Source: an uncultured Clostridia bacterium (GTDB lineage Bacteria > Bacillota > Clostridia > Christensenellales > Aristaeellaceae). From it: a stretch of DNA of 37,454 bases. The translations under genes were made by a program, and so were the position numbers. The notes below the pieces were generated by a model, which had not been told where the DNA came from, did not search any database, and saw only the letters and a program-made list of their open reading frames with translations. The stretch spans positions 1-37,454 of the forward strand of contig CAKURR010000022.1 of the NCBI GenBank assembly GCA_934675735.1, read 5' to 3'. This document shows, one piece after another, positions 22,747 to 30,492 of the stretch (its first letter is position 1; each line of letters starts with the position of its first letter).

Positions 22747-23517
22747 ATGTACAGCATTGAAATTTGGCACGGCGGCGAAAAGGTCGCCGAAGCGCGGGGC
22801 GAAAACGAAGCGGCGCTGCTCTATCGCGGCGCGTATGCGGCGGGCGACGAGATTCGCTTCACGTCGGGCAGCGAACACGCCGTCGTGCAGGTTGACCAGC
22901 AGGTGAAGCCCGCGCGCGTCTATCTGCCCGAAAAGGCGTTCGTTTATCGGCCGCCGCTGGCGGGCGACGGGCTGGCGGTCTACCCGCCGACAGCGTTTGC
23001 GGGCGAGATGCACCTGATTTCCGTCAAGCCGGACGCGGGAAATGAATACCGCAATCTGGCGGAAAATCCCGCCGACCAGCGCGGCGAGGTTGCGGCCTAT
23101 CCGCACGCGACGGCGAACGTGGAGACCCGCAACGAGAGCGGCTTTGCGGCGCGCAACGTCATCGACGGCGAACACATCGCCTGCGGCCACGGCGAATGGC
23201 CGTTCGGCAGCTGGGGCATCGGCGCGCGGACGGACGCGAAGCTGACGCTCGACTTTGGCCGCGAGGTGGAAATCGACGCGCTGACGCTGTATCTGCGCGC
23301 GGATTTTCCGCACGACGCGTATTGGATTTCCGGCACGGTGACGCTGGACGACGGCTTTAGCAAGACCTTCCCGCTGGAAGGCAGGGACGGCGCGCAGCGC
23401 GTGGAGCTGGGCAGGCACCGCGTGTGCACGCTGACGCTGGATCAGCTTGTCAAGTGCGATAATCCCTCGGCGTTCCCCGCACTCAGGCAGATTGAGGTGT
23501 ACGGGAAGGATATCTGA
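22747..23517 (+). CDS. Discoidin/F5-8C-like protein of unknown function in the GH88 operon
   Basis: The 256-residue protein begins MYSIEIWHGGEKVAEARGENEA and has no signal peptide. Its second half (about 115-255) looks like a galactose-binding (discoidin, F5/8 type C) jelly roll: FAARNVIDGEHIACGHGEWPFGSWG, then KLTLDFGREVEIDALTLYLRADF, ending RQIEVYGKDI. Such domains usually bind sugars outside the cell, so a cytoplasmic, free-standing one is unusual. The first half (about 1-100) is beta-rich and unrecognised. It is the last gene of the operon, six bases after GH88. It could be an accessory sugar-binding partner of the lyase or hydrolase. The function is not known. Confidence 0.7.
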   Translation: MYSIEIWHGGEKVAEARGENEAALLYRGAYAAGDEIRFTSGSEHAVVQVDQQVKPARVYLPEKAFVYRPPLAGDGLAVYPPTAFAGEMHLISVKPDAGNEYRNLAENPADQRGEVAAYPHATANVETRNESGFAARNVIDGEHIACGHGEWPFGSWGIGARTDAKLTLDFGREVEIDALTLYLRADFPHDAYWISGTVTLDDGFSKTFPLEGRDGAQRVELGRHRVCTLTLDQLVKCDNPSAFPALRQIEVYGKDI

Positions 23518-23538
23518 TATTCCCCAAAAATGAAAAAG

Positions 23539-23576
23539 ACAGGCATGGGCGTGCGAAGCGTCCGTGCCTGTTGTTT
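23539..23576. terminator. Bidirectional terminator, uronic-oligosaccharide operon / LysR gene
   Basis: ACAGGCA (23539-23545) pairs with TGCCTGT (23565-23571), with further pairs inside, followed by TGTTTGTCTT on the plus strand. On the minus strand a CTTTTTC tract follows. Positions 23555-23576 are an exact inverted copy of 26581-26602. Confidence 0.75.
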
Positions 23577-23579
23577 GTC

Positions 23580-24479
23580 TTATTCAACCGTGAAGCTCTG
23601 TCTGGAATATGCCTGTGAAAAAAGCCGACAAAGCCACTCCATTGCGGTGCGCTGCGGGTTGGATTTGGCGAACAGAAAGCATAATTCCCATTCAAAGCCG
23701 GGGAGCGTGCTGCTGTAAGCATGCTCAAAGCCCGGCATGCCGTGCAGGTCGATGTCAAAACCGACGGCTTCTCCGTGCTGAATCATATAAAACGCGTCGA
23801 GCGTATCGGGCACAACGCGGTATTGCAGCTCGAGTCCCTGATCCGAGCAGGCTTTGAGGAGGGGCGCAAGCGACGTTTCAGGGCTGCCCATGCCGATACA
23901 GGGATACGCGCAGAGCTGCTGCAAAGAGACGGAAGGAAACGCGTGAAGCGGGTGTGATTTGTGATAATCCACCGAAACGGCGAAGCGATCGAGCCGATGG
24001 ACGGCGATGCCGGAACGCTTTTGCGGCATTTGCAGCACACAGCAGCCGTCGATTTCGCCGCGTTCCAAGGCGGAAAAGGCTTCGTCGTGGTTGAGCGTCT
24101 GCACATCCAGCTCAATATCCGGCGCCTGCTCGCGAACGGTTTTCAAAATGATGGAGATATCCGGCAGAATGAACGGAAAGAGCGAACGCGAAAACGCAAG
24201 GCGCAGACGAATCTGCCGTGCGCTCAGGCGTTTCATATCGGCCATCATGGCATCGTAATCGGCGACGACCTTTTCCGCGCCGATGCGCAGATAGGCTCCG
24301 TGCTCGGTGAGCGCAAGATGGTTGCGCGTATTGACAAACAGCGGCGCACCCAGCTCCTCCTCCATCGCGGCGACGGCCTGACGGAGGGATTGGCGGGTAA
24401 TAAACAGCGCCTCGGCGGCCTGCGTATAATTGAGCAGCTCGGCGGTTTTGAGAAAATAGCGGAGCTGGGGAATATTCAT
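23580..24479 (-). CDS. LysR-family transcriptional regulator
   Basis: The 299-residue protein opens MNIPQLRYFLKTAELLNYTQAAEALFITRQSLRQAVAAMEEELGAPLF, a canonical LysR winged helix (residues 1-60). An effector domain follows with the two-lobed pattern (LRLAFSRSLFPFILPDI, EIDGCCVLQ, GEAVGFDIDLHG). The start at 24479 is fixed by GAGGAGG nine bases upstream; longer in-frame starts have no site. It is divergent from the flavin reductase 135 bases away, the usual place for a LysR target, and probably activates it in response to the reductase's electron acceptor or a related compound (inference). Confidence 0.93.
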   Translation of the reverse strand: MNIPQLRYFLKTAELLNYTQAAEALFITRQSLRQAVAAMEEELGAPLFVNTRNHLALTEHGAYLRIGAEKVVADYDAMMADMKRLSARQIRLRLAFSRSLFPFILPDISIILKTVREQAPDIELDVQTLNHDEAFSALERGEIDGCCVLQMPQKRSGIAVHRLDRFAVSVDYHKSHPLHAFPSVSLQQLCAYPCIGMGSPETSLAPLLKACSDQGLELQYRVVPDTLDAFYMIQHGEAVGFDIDLHGMPGFEHAYSSTLPGFEWELCFLFAKSNPQRTAMEWLCRLFSQAYSRQSFTVE

Positions 24480-24493
24480 GGCGTTCCTCCTCA

Positions 24494-24516
24494 AAACGCA
24501 GGCTTTTCCTGCGTTT
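24494..24516. promoter_or_regulatory. Perfect dyad in the LysR/reductase intergenic region
   Basis: AAACGCAGG (24494-24502) and CCTGCGTTT (24508-24516) pair perfectly around CTTTT. It lies in the LysR leader, and on the plus strand upstream of the reductase. It could be a LysR binding site for self-control or an RNA hairpin. No clearly spaced promoter for the reductase could be assigned; TATACT at 24559-24564 is a possible -10. Confidence 0.45.
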
Positions 24517-24614
24517 ACAAGGCTAATATAACTCCTTTTTGTCAATCTGTAAAGGTGTTATACTGAACAAAAGGGAATTATCGAGAAATTTTTCCCAAAC
24601 GAGGAGGATGGACA

Positions 24615-26579
24615 ATGAAAGAAAGCAAGCTTTCCCGCCGCTCCTTTTTGAAGGGCGCGGCTGCAATCGGCGCTGCTGCGGCAGGCGTGATGATGGGCGT
24701 GAAGCCGACGCAGGCCGAAACCGAAGCGATTTATACGCCCGGCACATACAGCGCGACGGCCAAAGGCATGGTCAGCGATGTGACCGTGACCATCACGGTG
24801 GACGAGACCAGCATTTTGAGCGCGACGGTCAACGCGGACGGCGAGACGGAGAATATCGGCAAGGTTGCGGCGGATAAGCTGGCCGAGCAGATTCTTGCCG
24901 TGCAGGGCCAGGACATCGACGGCGTGAGCGGCGCGACGCGCACATCCGACGCAGTGAAGCAGGCGTGCGAGGAATGTATCGCGCAGGCTAAGGGCATCGA
25001 CGTGAGCCTGCTCCGCGCGCAGACCGCGACGGAAGAAACGAACGCGGATTGGCTCGGCGAAGCGCCGGAAATCACCGATGTTGCAGCGACGTATGACACC
25101 GAGGTGCTGGTCATCGGCGCGGGCACGGCCGGTTGGTTCGCGGCATGCTCTGCCGTGGAAGAGGGCGCAAAAACCATCCTCATCGAGAAATTCGGCGAGG
25201 ATTATGGCGGAAGCGGCATTCGTGACACCATCGCGGCCATCGGAAGCCGTGAGCAGCTGGAGGACGGCGACAACCCCGATAAGTTCGACGTCATGACCGA
25301 AATGTATCGCCAGAGCAACGGCTACGGCGACCAGCGGCTCTACCGCGTCTGGGCGGATAACTCCGGCGAAGCCATCGACTGGTATACGGACAGATTGGCC
25401 GAAGGCGGCCTCAAATTCCGCCACGAGGTGGATGACCACACGCTGGATGTGCGCTATCCGATTTATGACGTCGGCCACTCTACGCAGGGCAGCCAGACGC
25501 AGGGTGACGAGCATATGACTTCCCGCATCCTCAAGGAATACGCGACGAAGCTCGGCCTTGAAATTCACTATGACACGGCGCTGGTGAAGCTGATTTCGGA
25601 AGAGGGCAAGGTCACGGGCATTTATGCCAAGACTGAGGCGGGCTATGTGCGCTACAACGCGTCCAAGGGCGTGATCGTCTGCACGGGCGGCTACAGCCTG
25701 AACAAGGAGATGCTCAAGGCGCTTCAGCCCGAAACTGTGAACATGATCAACATCAACTATTCGTATCCGGGCAGCCACGGCGACGGCATCAAGGCGTGCC
25801 TGTGGGCGGGCGCGGCGATGGATGAGAGCCATGCGGGCATGCTCTTTGACCGCGGCGGCATCAAGCCGGATCAGGTCGGCTGCGAGACGGAAGGCGTGCT
25901 TTTCTGGATGGGCTCTCAGCCGTTCCTCAAGGTGGATTTGAACGGCAACCGCTTTACCAACGAATCCGGCTGCTATGACCACATTCTGCATGACGCCTTT
26001 AACCTGCCGGGGCACACCTATGCCGAGGTTTGGGACGCCAATTATATCGAAGACATGCGCCGCTTTGACACCCACGGGTGCAGCCGCATGTTCGATCATC
26101 CCAACGGCGCGGAATCTGTTTGGCCGCTGGAATTCAACGAAAGCGTGTTCATGAGCCAATACCGCGAGAAAGGCTATGTGGTCAAGGCGGATACGATTGA
26201 AGAGCTGGCCGAAAAGCTTGGGCTTCCTGTCGAAAACTTCAAAAAGACGGTGGAGCGCTACAACGAGCTGTATGACAAGCAGCAGGATGAGGATTTCGGC
26301 AAAGAGCCGCACCGCCTTTCCGCGCTGCGCACCGCGCCGTTTGAGGGCATTCGCTTGAGCGGCGGCTACTTCATCTGCACGCTCGACGGCATCAAGATTG
26401 ATACCAACATGAACGCCATCGATAAAGACGGCAACCCGATTGAGGGATTGTATGTTGCGGGCGACTGTTCCGGCAGCTACTTCGACGGCAGCTATCCGAA
26501 CCTGCTGGCAGGTTGTGCGGCAGGACGCAGCGTGACCTTCGGCAGACTGGCCGGACGAAACGCGGCCCATCGGGCATAA
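24615..26579 (+). CDS. Tat-exported FMN/FAD flavoprotein reductase (fumarate-reductase-like)
   Basis: The 654-residue protein has a twin-arginine signal (SRRSFLKGAAAIGAAAAG, 7-24). An FMN-binding domain covers about 38-125, with SGAT at 105-108 where ApbE attaches FMN to threonine. A FAD/NAD-type domain starts at VLVIGAGTAG (164-173), and the family-typical GLYVAGDCSGSYFDGSYPNLLAGCAAGRSVTFGRLAG segment lies near the C-terminus. No haem-binding CxxCH motif is present. The layout matches extracytoplasmic flavin reductases that use organic compounds (fumarate, urocanate, cinnamates and others) as terminal electron acceptors in anaerobic respiration. It stands alone apart from the divergent LysR gene, so its acceptor cannot be read from context. 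GAGGAGG precedes the ATG. Confidence 0.9.
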   Translation: MKESKLSRRSFLKGAAAIGAAAAGVMMGVKPTQAETEAIYTPGTYSATAKGMVSDVTVTITVDETSILSATVNADGETENIGKVAADKLAEQILAVQGQDIDGVSGATRTSDAVKQACEECIAQAKGIDVSLLRAQTATEETNADWLGEAPEITDVAATYDTEVLVIGAGTAGWFAACSAVEEGAKTILIEKFGEDYGGSGIRDTIAAIGSREQLEDGDNPDKFDVMTEMYRQSNGYGDQRLYRVWADNSGEAIDWYTDRLAEGGLKFRHEVDDHTLDVRYPIYDVGHSTQGSQTQGDEHMTSRILKEYATKLGLEIHYDTALVKLISEEGKVTGIYAKTEAGYVRYNASKGVIVCTGGYSLNKEMLKALQPETVNMININYSYPGSHGDGIKACLWAGAAMDESHAGMLFDRGGIKPDQVGCETEGVLFWMGSQPFLKVDLNGNRFTNESGCYDHILHDAFNLPGHTYAEVWDANYIEDMRRFDTHGCSRMFDHPNGAESVWPLEFNESVFMSQYREKGYVVKADTIEELAEKLGLPVENFKKTVERYNELYDKQQDEDFGKEPHRLSALRTAPFEGIRLSGGYFICTLDGIKIDTNMNAIDKDGNPIEGLYVAGDCSGSYFDGSYPNLLAGCAAGRSVTFGRLAGRNAAHRA

Positions 26580-26580
26580 A

Positions 26581-26623
26581 AAACAACAGGCACGGACGCT
26601 TCATGCGCTCGTGCCTGTTTTTG
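26581..26623. terminator. Bidirectional terminator, flavin reductase / phosphofructokinase
   Basis: AACAGGCACG (26585-26594) pairs perfectly with CGTGCCTGTT (26610-26619), followed by TTTTG. On the minus strand GTTGTTTTTTAT follows. Its first 22 bases recur exactly, inverted, at 23555-23576. Confidence 0.85.
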
Positions 26624-26632
26624 ACTCGTGAT

Positions 26633-27883
26633 TTAAGGTTTCAGTTTCAAATGCTTCGGCAACCCCTTTTGATACTCCGGCTTGACCTCCTGCGCGATCA
26701 GCGGGCGGGCGTAGGCGAGAAACGGCTCGTGCAGACGGTAACGCTCCGCGTCGATCCAGTCGAGCGGAATCGTCTTTTCCAGATTGGCGATATCGTGGAT
26801 ATCGTGCAGCTCAAAGCCGCAGACATAAGGCTCGTCGCTCACGCGCTTGAGCGCGGCCATCATGCCGGTTTTGCCCTCAAACGCCGCATCCACGGCGAAC
26901 GCGCCCACGTCGAACGCTTCGGAGACGTCGGTTTCACTGGCGACGTGCGCGGCACACCGCTGAAGGGTGGAAAGCTCGACGGCGCGGGTTTTGCTGTGCA
27001 GCCGGGCAGCGATGAGGCCGGAAAGATAATGCGCCGTGCCGCCCAGATAGGTGTGGCCGAACGCATCGACGTTGACGGGGTTATGCGCCAGTTCGCAGAC
27101 GTAGCGCCCCTCCTCTGTGCGCACGCCCTCGGAAACGGCGACGACCAGAGACGGCGTCTGCTGCTGAAGCGCATCCACGCGGGCGATGAAGTGCTCCGGA
27201 TCGAACGGCACTTCCGGCAGGCAGATCATGGCCGCGCCTTCGCAGTCTTCGTCTTCCGCAAGCGCGGCGGCGGCGGTCAGCCAGCCCGCGTTGCGGCCCA
27301 TGATTTCCACAACGGTTACGGATTTGAGGTCGTAAATCGTGGAATCGCGCACCAATTCCTTGACGGTTGTGCCGATATATTTGGCCGCCGAGCCGTAGCC
27401 CGGGGTGTGGTCGGTGTGAGTCAGGTCGTTGTCAATCGTCTTGGGCACGCCGATAAAGCGGATGTCGCTGCCGATTTTGGCGGCGTAATCGCTCAGCTTG
27501 AGGATGGTATCCATGCTGTCGTTGCCGCCGATATAGAAGAAATAGCCGATGTCATAGCGGTGCAGCGCGTCGAAAATTGCCTGATAAACCGCCTCCATCT
27601 GGCCGCTTTCCGGCAGTTTGTAGCGGCAGCTGCCCAGATACGAAGCGGGTGTGTGGCGCAGCAGAGTCAGCTGACCCGGCGCATCGAGCGCATCCGTCAG
27701 GTTGACCACCTCGTCTTTGAGCAGGCCCTGCACGCCGTGGCGCATGCCGAAAACCTTTTGAACGCCGTGTCTGCGGCACGCGCTGAAAACGCCCGCAAGA
27801 CTGGAATTGATGACACAGGTGGGGCCGCCGCTCTGGCCGACAATCGCGTTGATGCCCATGCTTGTAATCGCTCGCTTTCCCAT
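26633..27883 (-). CDS. pfp: Pyrophosphate-type 6-phosphofructokinase
   Basis: The 416-residue protein has the phosphofructokinase core: VGQSGGPTCVINSSLAGV (15-32), GGNDSMDT (119-126), PKTIDNDL (147-154) and MGRNAGWL. The aspartate in GGNDS, where ATP enzymes have GGDGS, and the lysine of PKTIDND, where ATP enzymes have PGTIDND, mark pyrophosphate-dependent enzymes. So it reversibly forms fructose-1,6-bisphosphate from fructose-6-phosphate with PPi. The start at 27883 agrees with a promoter about 20 bases upstream, but the ribosome binding site is weak; an ATG at 27859 would match the family N-terminus equally well. It stands alone between two convergent/divergent neighbours. Confidence 0.9.
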   Translation of the reverse strand: MGKRAITSMGINAIVGQSGGPTCVINSSLAGVFSACRRHGVQKVFGMRHGVQGLLKDEVVNLTDALDAPGQLTLLRHTPASYLGSCRYKLPESGQMEAVYQAIFDALHRYDIGYFFYIGGNDSMDTILKLSDYAAKIGSDIRFIGVPKTIDNDLTHTDHTPGYGSAAKYIGTTVKELVRDSTIYDLKSVTVVEIMGRNAGWLTAAAALAEDEDCEGAAMICLPEVPFDPEHFIARVDALQQQTPSLVVAVSEGVRTEEGRYVCELAHNPVNVDAFGHTYLGGTAHYLSGLIAARLHSKTRAVELSTLQRCAAHVASETDVSEAFDVGAFAVDAAFEGKTGMMAALKRVSDEPYVCGFELHDIHDIANLEKTIPLDWIDAERYRLHEPFLAYARPLIAQEVKPEYQKGLPKHLKLKP

Positions 27884-27911
27884 TCTTCAATGTTTTTGAT
27901 TCATCCTGCCC

Positions 27912-27941
27912 ATTATAGCATTCGCTCGGGAAGAAGGGCAA
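27912..27941 (-). promoter_or_regulatory. Promoter of the phosphofructokinase gene
   Basis: On the minus strand TTGCCC (27936-27941) and TATAAT (27912-27917) are 18 bases apart. The predicted start lies about 20 bases before the ATG at 27883. Confidence 0.6.
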
Positions 27942-27950
27942 GGGATAAAC

Positions 27951-27979
27951 TTTATTTTGTGGGGGAAATGTGGTATGAT
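27951..27979 (+). promoter_or_regulatory. Promoter of the PIG-L deacetylase gene
   Basis: TATGAT (27974-27979) is preceded by TGG, giving an extended -10, and TTTATT (27951-27956) lies 17 bases upstream. Confidence 0.5.
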
Positions 27980-28011
27980 GATGCGCAAAGGAAAAAAGCG
28001 GAGGAAACGGA

Positions 28012-29175
28012 ATGAAGCGATTATTGGGCGTGCTGGCGGCGCTTTTGCTGCTGGCGCCGACGGCATTGGCGCAGACGGCGAGGGAGACGACGGCGGACTG
28101 CACCCTGACGAGCGTGGGCAAAAAGACGCTCGGCAACATGACGGACGGCAGTTATCGGACGTATTGGGCGTCGTCGTCCAACGATTACGCATATGTGGAT
28201 ATCGGGTCGGAGGAAGCCGTCGGCGGCCTGTATGTGCAGTTTTATGAGGATATCGCGGCGCTGGAGGTGCAGGTGAAAGATGACACGGGCGCGTGGCGGA
28301 CAGCTGCAACGAGCGGCGGCGAGTTTTTAAGCGCATACATCGCGCTGGATGCTGGCGCAAAGGCCGTGCGCATCCGCCCGAAGGACGGCAGGGGGCGGCT
28401 GTTTATCGCCGAGCTGCATGTCTTTGGCGAGGGCGACGCGCCGGACTGGGTGCAGCGGTGGGAAGCGCCGCTTGACAAGGCGGATTTGCTGGCGCTGGCG
28501 GCGCATCCGGATGACGAAATCCTCTTTTTGGGCGGCACGATTCCCTATTACGCGGGGGAGCGGGGCAAGAAGGTGCAGGTGGCCTATCTTGTGCCGACGA
28601 TGCCGTATCGGCGGCTGGAGCTGCTGGACGGCCTGTGGCTCTGCGGCGTGAGAAACTATCCGATTATCGGCCATTTTCCGGATAAATATCAGCTCACGCT
28701 CAAGGGCATGTATGCGCAGAAGGGGTGGAGTCGGGAGAGCGTCTATCGCTTTGTCGCCGAAGCCTACCGCGCGTGCAGGCCGGACGTCGTGGTGACGCAG
28801 GACGTGAACGGCGAATACGGCCACGGCGCGCATCGGGCGGCGGCGGATGCGGCTCAGGCGGCCATCGCGCTGGCGGCGGACGAGACCTATCAGGAGAAGA
28901 TGACGCACAGCGAGCCATGGCAGGTGAAGAAGCTGTACATTCATCTGTATGAGCAGAATCCGGTGAAGATGGATTGGCGCGAGCCGCTGGCGGCGTTTGG
29001 CGGCCAAACCGCGTTTGATATCGCCTGCCGCGCGTTTGAATGCCATGTTTCCCAGCAGCGGACGGATTACCATGTCGAGGATTTCGGGCCGTATGACAAT
29101 TCCAGGTTCGGGCTGGCGTATTCGGCGGTCGGGGGAGACGTGGAGAAGGATGACTTTTTTGAAAATTTGGAGTGA
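28012..29175 (+). CDS. Secreted discoidin plus PIG-L (LmbE) deacetylase
   Basis: The 387-residue protein has a signal peptide (MKRLLGVLAALLLLAPTALA, cut before QTARE). An N-terminal F5/8C-like domain covers about 25-140 (LGNMTDGSYRTYWASSS, ending IAELHVFGEG). A PIG-L/LmbE zinc deacetylase domain covers about 158-385, with AHPDDE (164-169) and NGEYGHGAHR (266-275, zinc histidine H274). Enzymes of this fold remove N-acetyl groups from sugar conjugates. The binding domain and export suggest action on surface or environmental glycans. GGAGG lies eight bases upstream. It appears to be a single-gene transcript; it is divergent from phosphofructokinase and followed by hairpin-rich DNA. The substrate is unknown. 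Confidence 0.88.
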   Translation: MKRLLGVLAALLLLAPTALAQTARETTADCTLTSVGKKTLGNMTDGSYRTYWASSSNDYAYVDIGSEEAVGGLYVQFYEDIAALEVQVKDDTGAWRTAATSGGEFLSAYIALDAGAKAVRIRPKDGRGRLFIAELHVFGEGDAPDWVQRWEAPLDKADLLALAAHPDDEILFLGGTIPYYAGERGKKVQVAYLVPTMPYRRLELLDGLWLCGVRNYPIIGHFPDKYQLTLKGMYAQKGWSRESVYRFVAEAYRACRPDVVVTQDVNGEYGHGAHRAAADAAQAAIALAADETYQEKMTHSEPWQVKKLYIHLYEQNPVKMDWREPLAAFGGQTAFDIACRAFECHVSQQRTDYHVEDFGPYDNSRFGLAYSAVGGDVEKDDFFENLE

Positions 29176-29486
29176 ACGAAAGGCATCGTCTGCGGACGAT
29201 GCGGGGACGCGCTCCGCGGGCAAGGGGAGCTTAGGGGGATTTCGATTTCCCCCTTCGCCCCCTTGACCCCCACACCCCTTAAAACGAGCAGGGACACCCT
29301 GCACCCGGGAACGATGGGGTTACGACCCGAATGATTTCGCCCTGCGGGGCGCATTCGGGGGATGGGGTTACGATGGGGGTACGGGGGAACGGCGAAATAT
29401 CGCCCCTTCGGGTCGAGTTCGTCTGAGTTACGAAGTTTGCAGAAAAAAGAAATGCAGTAAATGGTTCGTCCTTAATTATGAAAGGT
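29176..29486. repeat. Gene-free mosaic of short palindromes
   Basis: About 310 bases without a coding frame that looks like protein. It holds several separate hairpins: GCATCGTC (29183-29190) with GACGATGC (29195-29202); AGGGGGA (29233-29239) with TCCCCCT (29248-29254); GCAGGG-ACA-CCCTGC near 29288-29302; CGAATG...CATTCG near 29328-29357 enclosing GCCCTGCGGGGC; and GGCGAAATATCGCC near 29391-29404. Runs of G and C alternate. No long T-run was seen. It looks like extragenic palindromic repeat DNA that also ends the upstream transcript. Confidence 0.55.
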
Positions 29487-29528
29487 CAAGGGAACTCAGT
29501 TCCCTTGTGGGGTTTGGGGCAAAGCCCC
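29487..29528 (+). repeat. Dispersed hairpin module, copy 4
   Basis: CAAGGGAAC (29487-29495), loop TCA, GTTCCCTTG (29499-29507), then GGGGTTTGGGGCAAAGCCCC (29509-29528). It ends 16 bases before the acetyltransferase start, directly ahead of the AAAGGAG site. Confidence 0.8.
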
Positions 29529-29544
29529 GGGAAAGGAGCCTCAG

Positions 29545-30141
29545 ATGGCTGTTCAGCTTCGCGTGGCGACGCAGGAGGACGCAGCGGCGCTGCTGGATAT
29601 TTACGCACCGTATGTGCGGGAGACGGCGATCACCTTTGAATACGACGTGCCGAGCGTGGATGAGTTTGCCGCGCGCATTGCGCACACGCTGGAAAAATTT
29701 CCGTATCTGGCTGCGGAAAACGACGGCGAAATCGTCGGCTATGCCTACGCGGGGGCGTTCCACCCGCGCGCGGCGTATCAATGGTGCGCGGAGATGAGCG
29801 TCTATGTGAAGCGGGATGTGCGGCGCATGGGCGTGGGGCGGAAGCTCTACGACGCGATGGAGGCGCTGCTTAAAGCGCAGCGGCTGACCAACGTAGAAGC
29901 CTGCATCGCTGTGCCGAGCGCGCCGGACGCGCATTTGACGCTGGACAGCGTGCGCTTCCACGAAAAGATGGGCTACCGCATGGTCGGCAAGTTCGAGAAG
30001 TGCGGATACAAGTTTGACACGTGGTATGACATGGTGTGGATGGAGAAGCACATCGGCGGGCACGTGCACGCGCAGCCGCCGATTTTGGAGATTGGGCGGA
30101 TTGCAAAAGAAGCGGAAGAGATGCTGAGACGGATGGGCTGA
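29545..30141 (+). CDS. GNAT acetyltransferase (phosphinothricin acetyltransferase-like)
   Basis: The 198-residue protein has the GNAT fold: LRVATQEDAAALLDIYAPYVRETAITFEYDVPS at the start, GEIVGYAYAGAFHPRAAYQWCAEMSVYVKRDVRRMGVGRKLYDAM with the acetyl-CoA loop (RRMGVG, about 98-103), and HEKMGYRMVGKFEKCGYKFDTWYDMVWMEKHIG. This order is typical of the Pat/Bar-like N-acetyltransferases, which acetylate amino-acid-like amines. About 28 residues after the core (GHVHAQPPILEIGRIAKEAEEML) are extra. AAAGGAG precedes the ATG. It is flanked by repeat DNA on the left and a terminator on the right, so it is a single-gene unit. The substrate is uncertain. Confidence 0.88.
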   Translation: MAVQLRVATQEDAAALLDIYAPYVRETAITFEYDVPSVDEFAARIAHTLEKFPYLAAENDGEIVGYAYAGAFHPRAAYQWCAEMSVYVKRDVRRMGVGRKLYDAMEALLKAQRLTNVEACIAVPSAPDAHLTLDSVRFHEKMGYRMVGKFEKCGYKFDTWYDMVWMEKHIGGHVHAQPPILEIGRIAKEAEEMLRRMG

Positions 30142-30198
30142 GTTTCTGTATCCGCTTTGCGGCGGTGAAAATCGAGCATATATCGAGCATATCAAGAA

Positions 30199-30228
30199 GA
30201 AGGGGCTGTTTGAGCAGTCCCTTCTTTT
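30199..30228 (+). terminator. Terminator after the acetyltransferase gene
   Basis: GAAGGGGCTG (30199-30208) pairs with CAGTCCCTTC (30215-30224) around TTTGAG, followed by TTTT. Confidence 0.85.
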
Positions 30229-30492
30229 GAAGGATACTATGAATGAGCAAAAAACAAATTCTGCATAAAGAGCGGACGCGCACTCGTGAAACGGGCGCGT
30301 TTTTCACAGAAAAAGGACAGCGCCCTGCGCGCCCCTGCAATGGGTGGTCGTTTATCAGATTTGTGCAGATTTTCGGATTTGCTCATTTATAGAAGGATAA
30401 AGAATTGCATAAAAACCATCCGCATGTGCGGAAGCTTGGATTTTTATGGATTTCGGCGGACGTGCAGGCGGCTTTGGGCCGCTCGTAGTTTG
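30229..30492. other. Intergenic region without a recognisable gene
   Basis: No convincing coding frame. Small dyads are visible: ACGCGC (30276-30281) with GCGCGT (30295-30300) followed by TTTTC, possibly a second terminator; CCGCATGTGCGG near 30419-30430; and GCGGC-TTTG-GGCCGC near 30470-30483, which may end the leftward isomerase-like transcript although it lacks a T-run. Confidence 0.4.

Noticed and set aside
24539..24564. TTGTCA/TATACT as promoter of the flavin reductase
   Set aside because: The spacer is only 14 bases; the -10 may be real but the -35 assignment is not supported.
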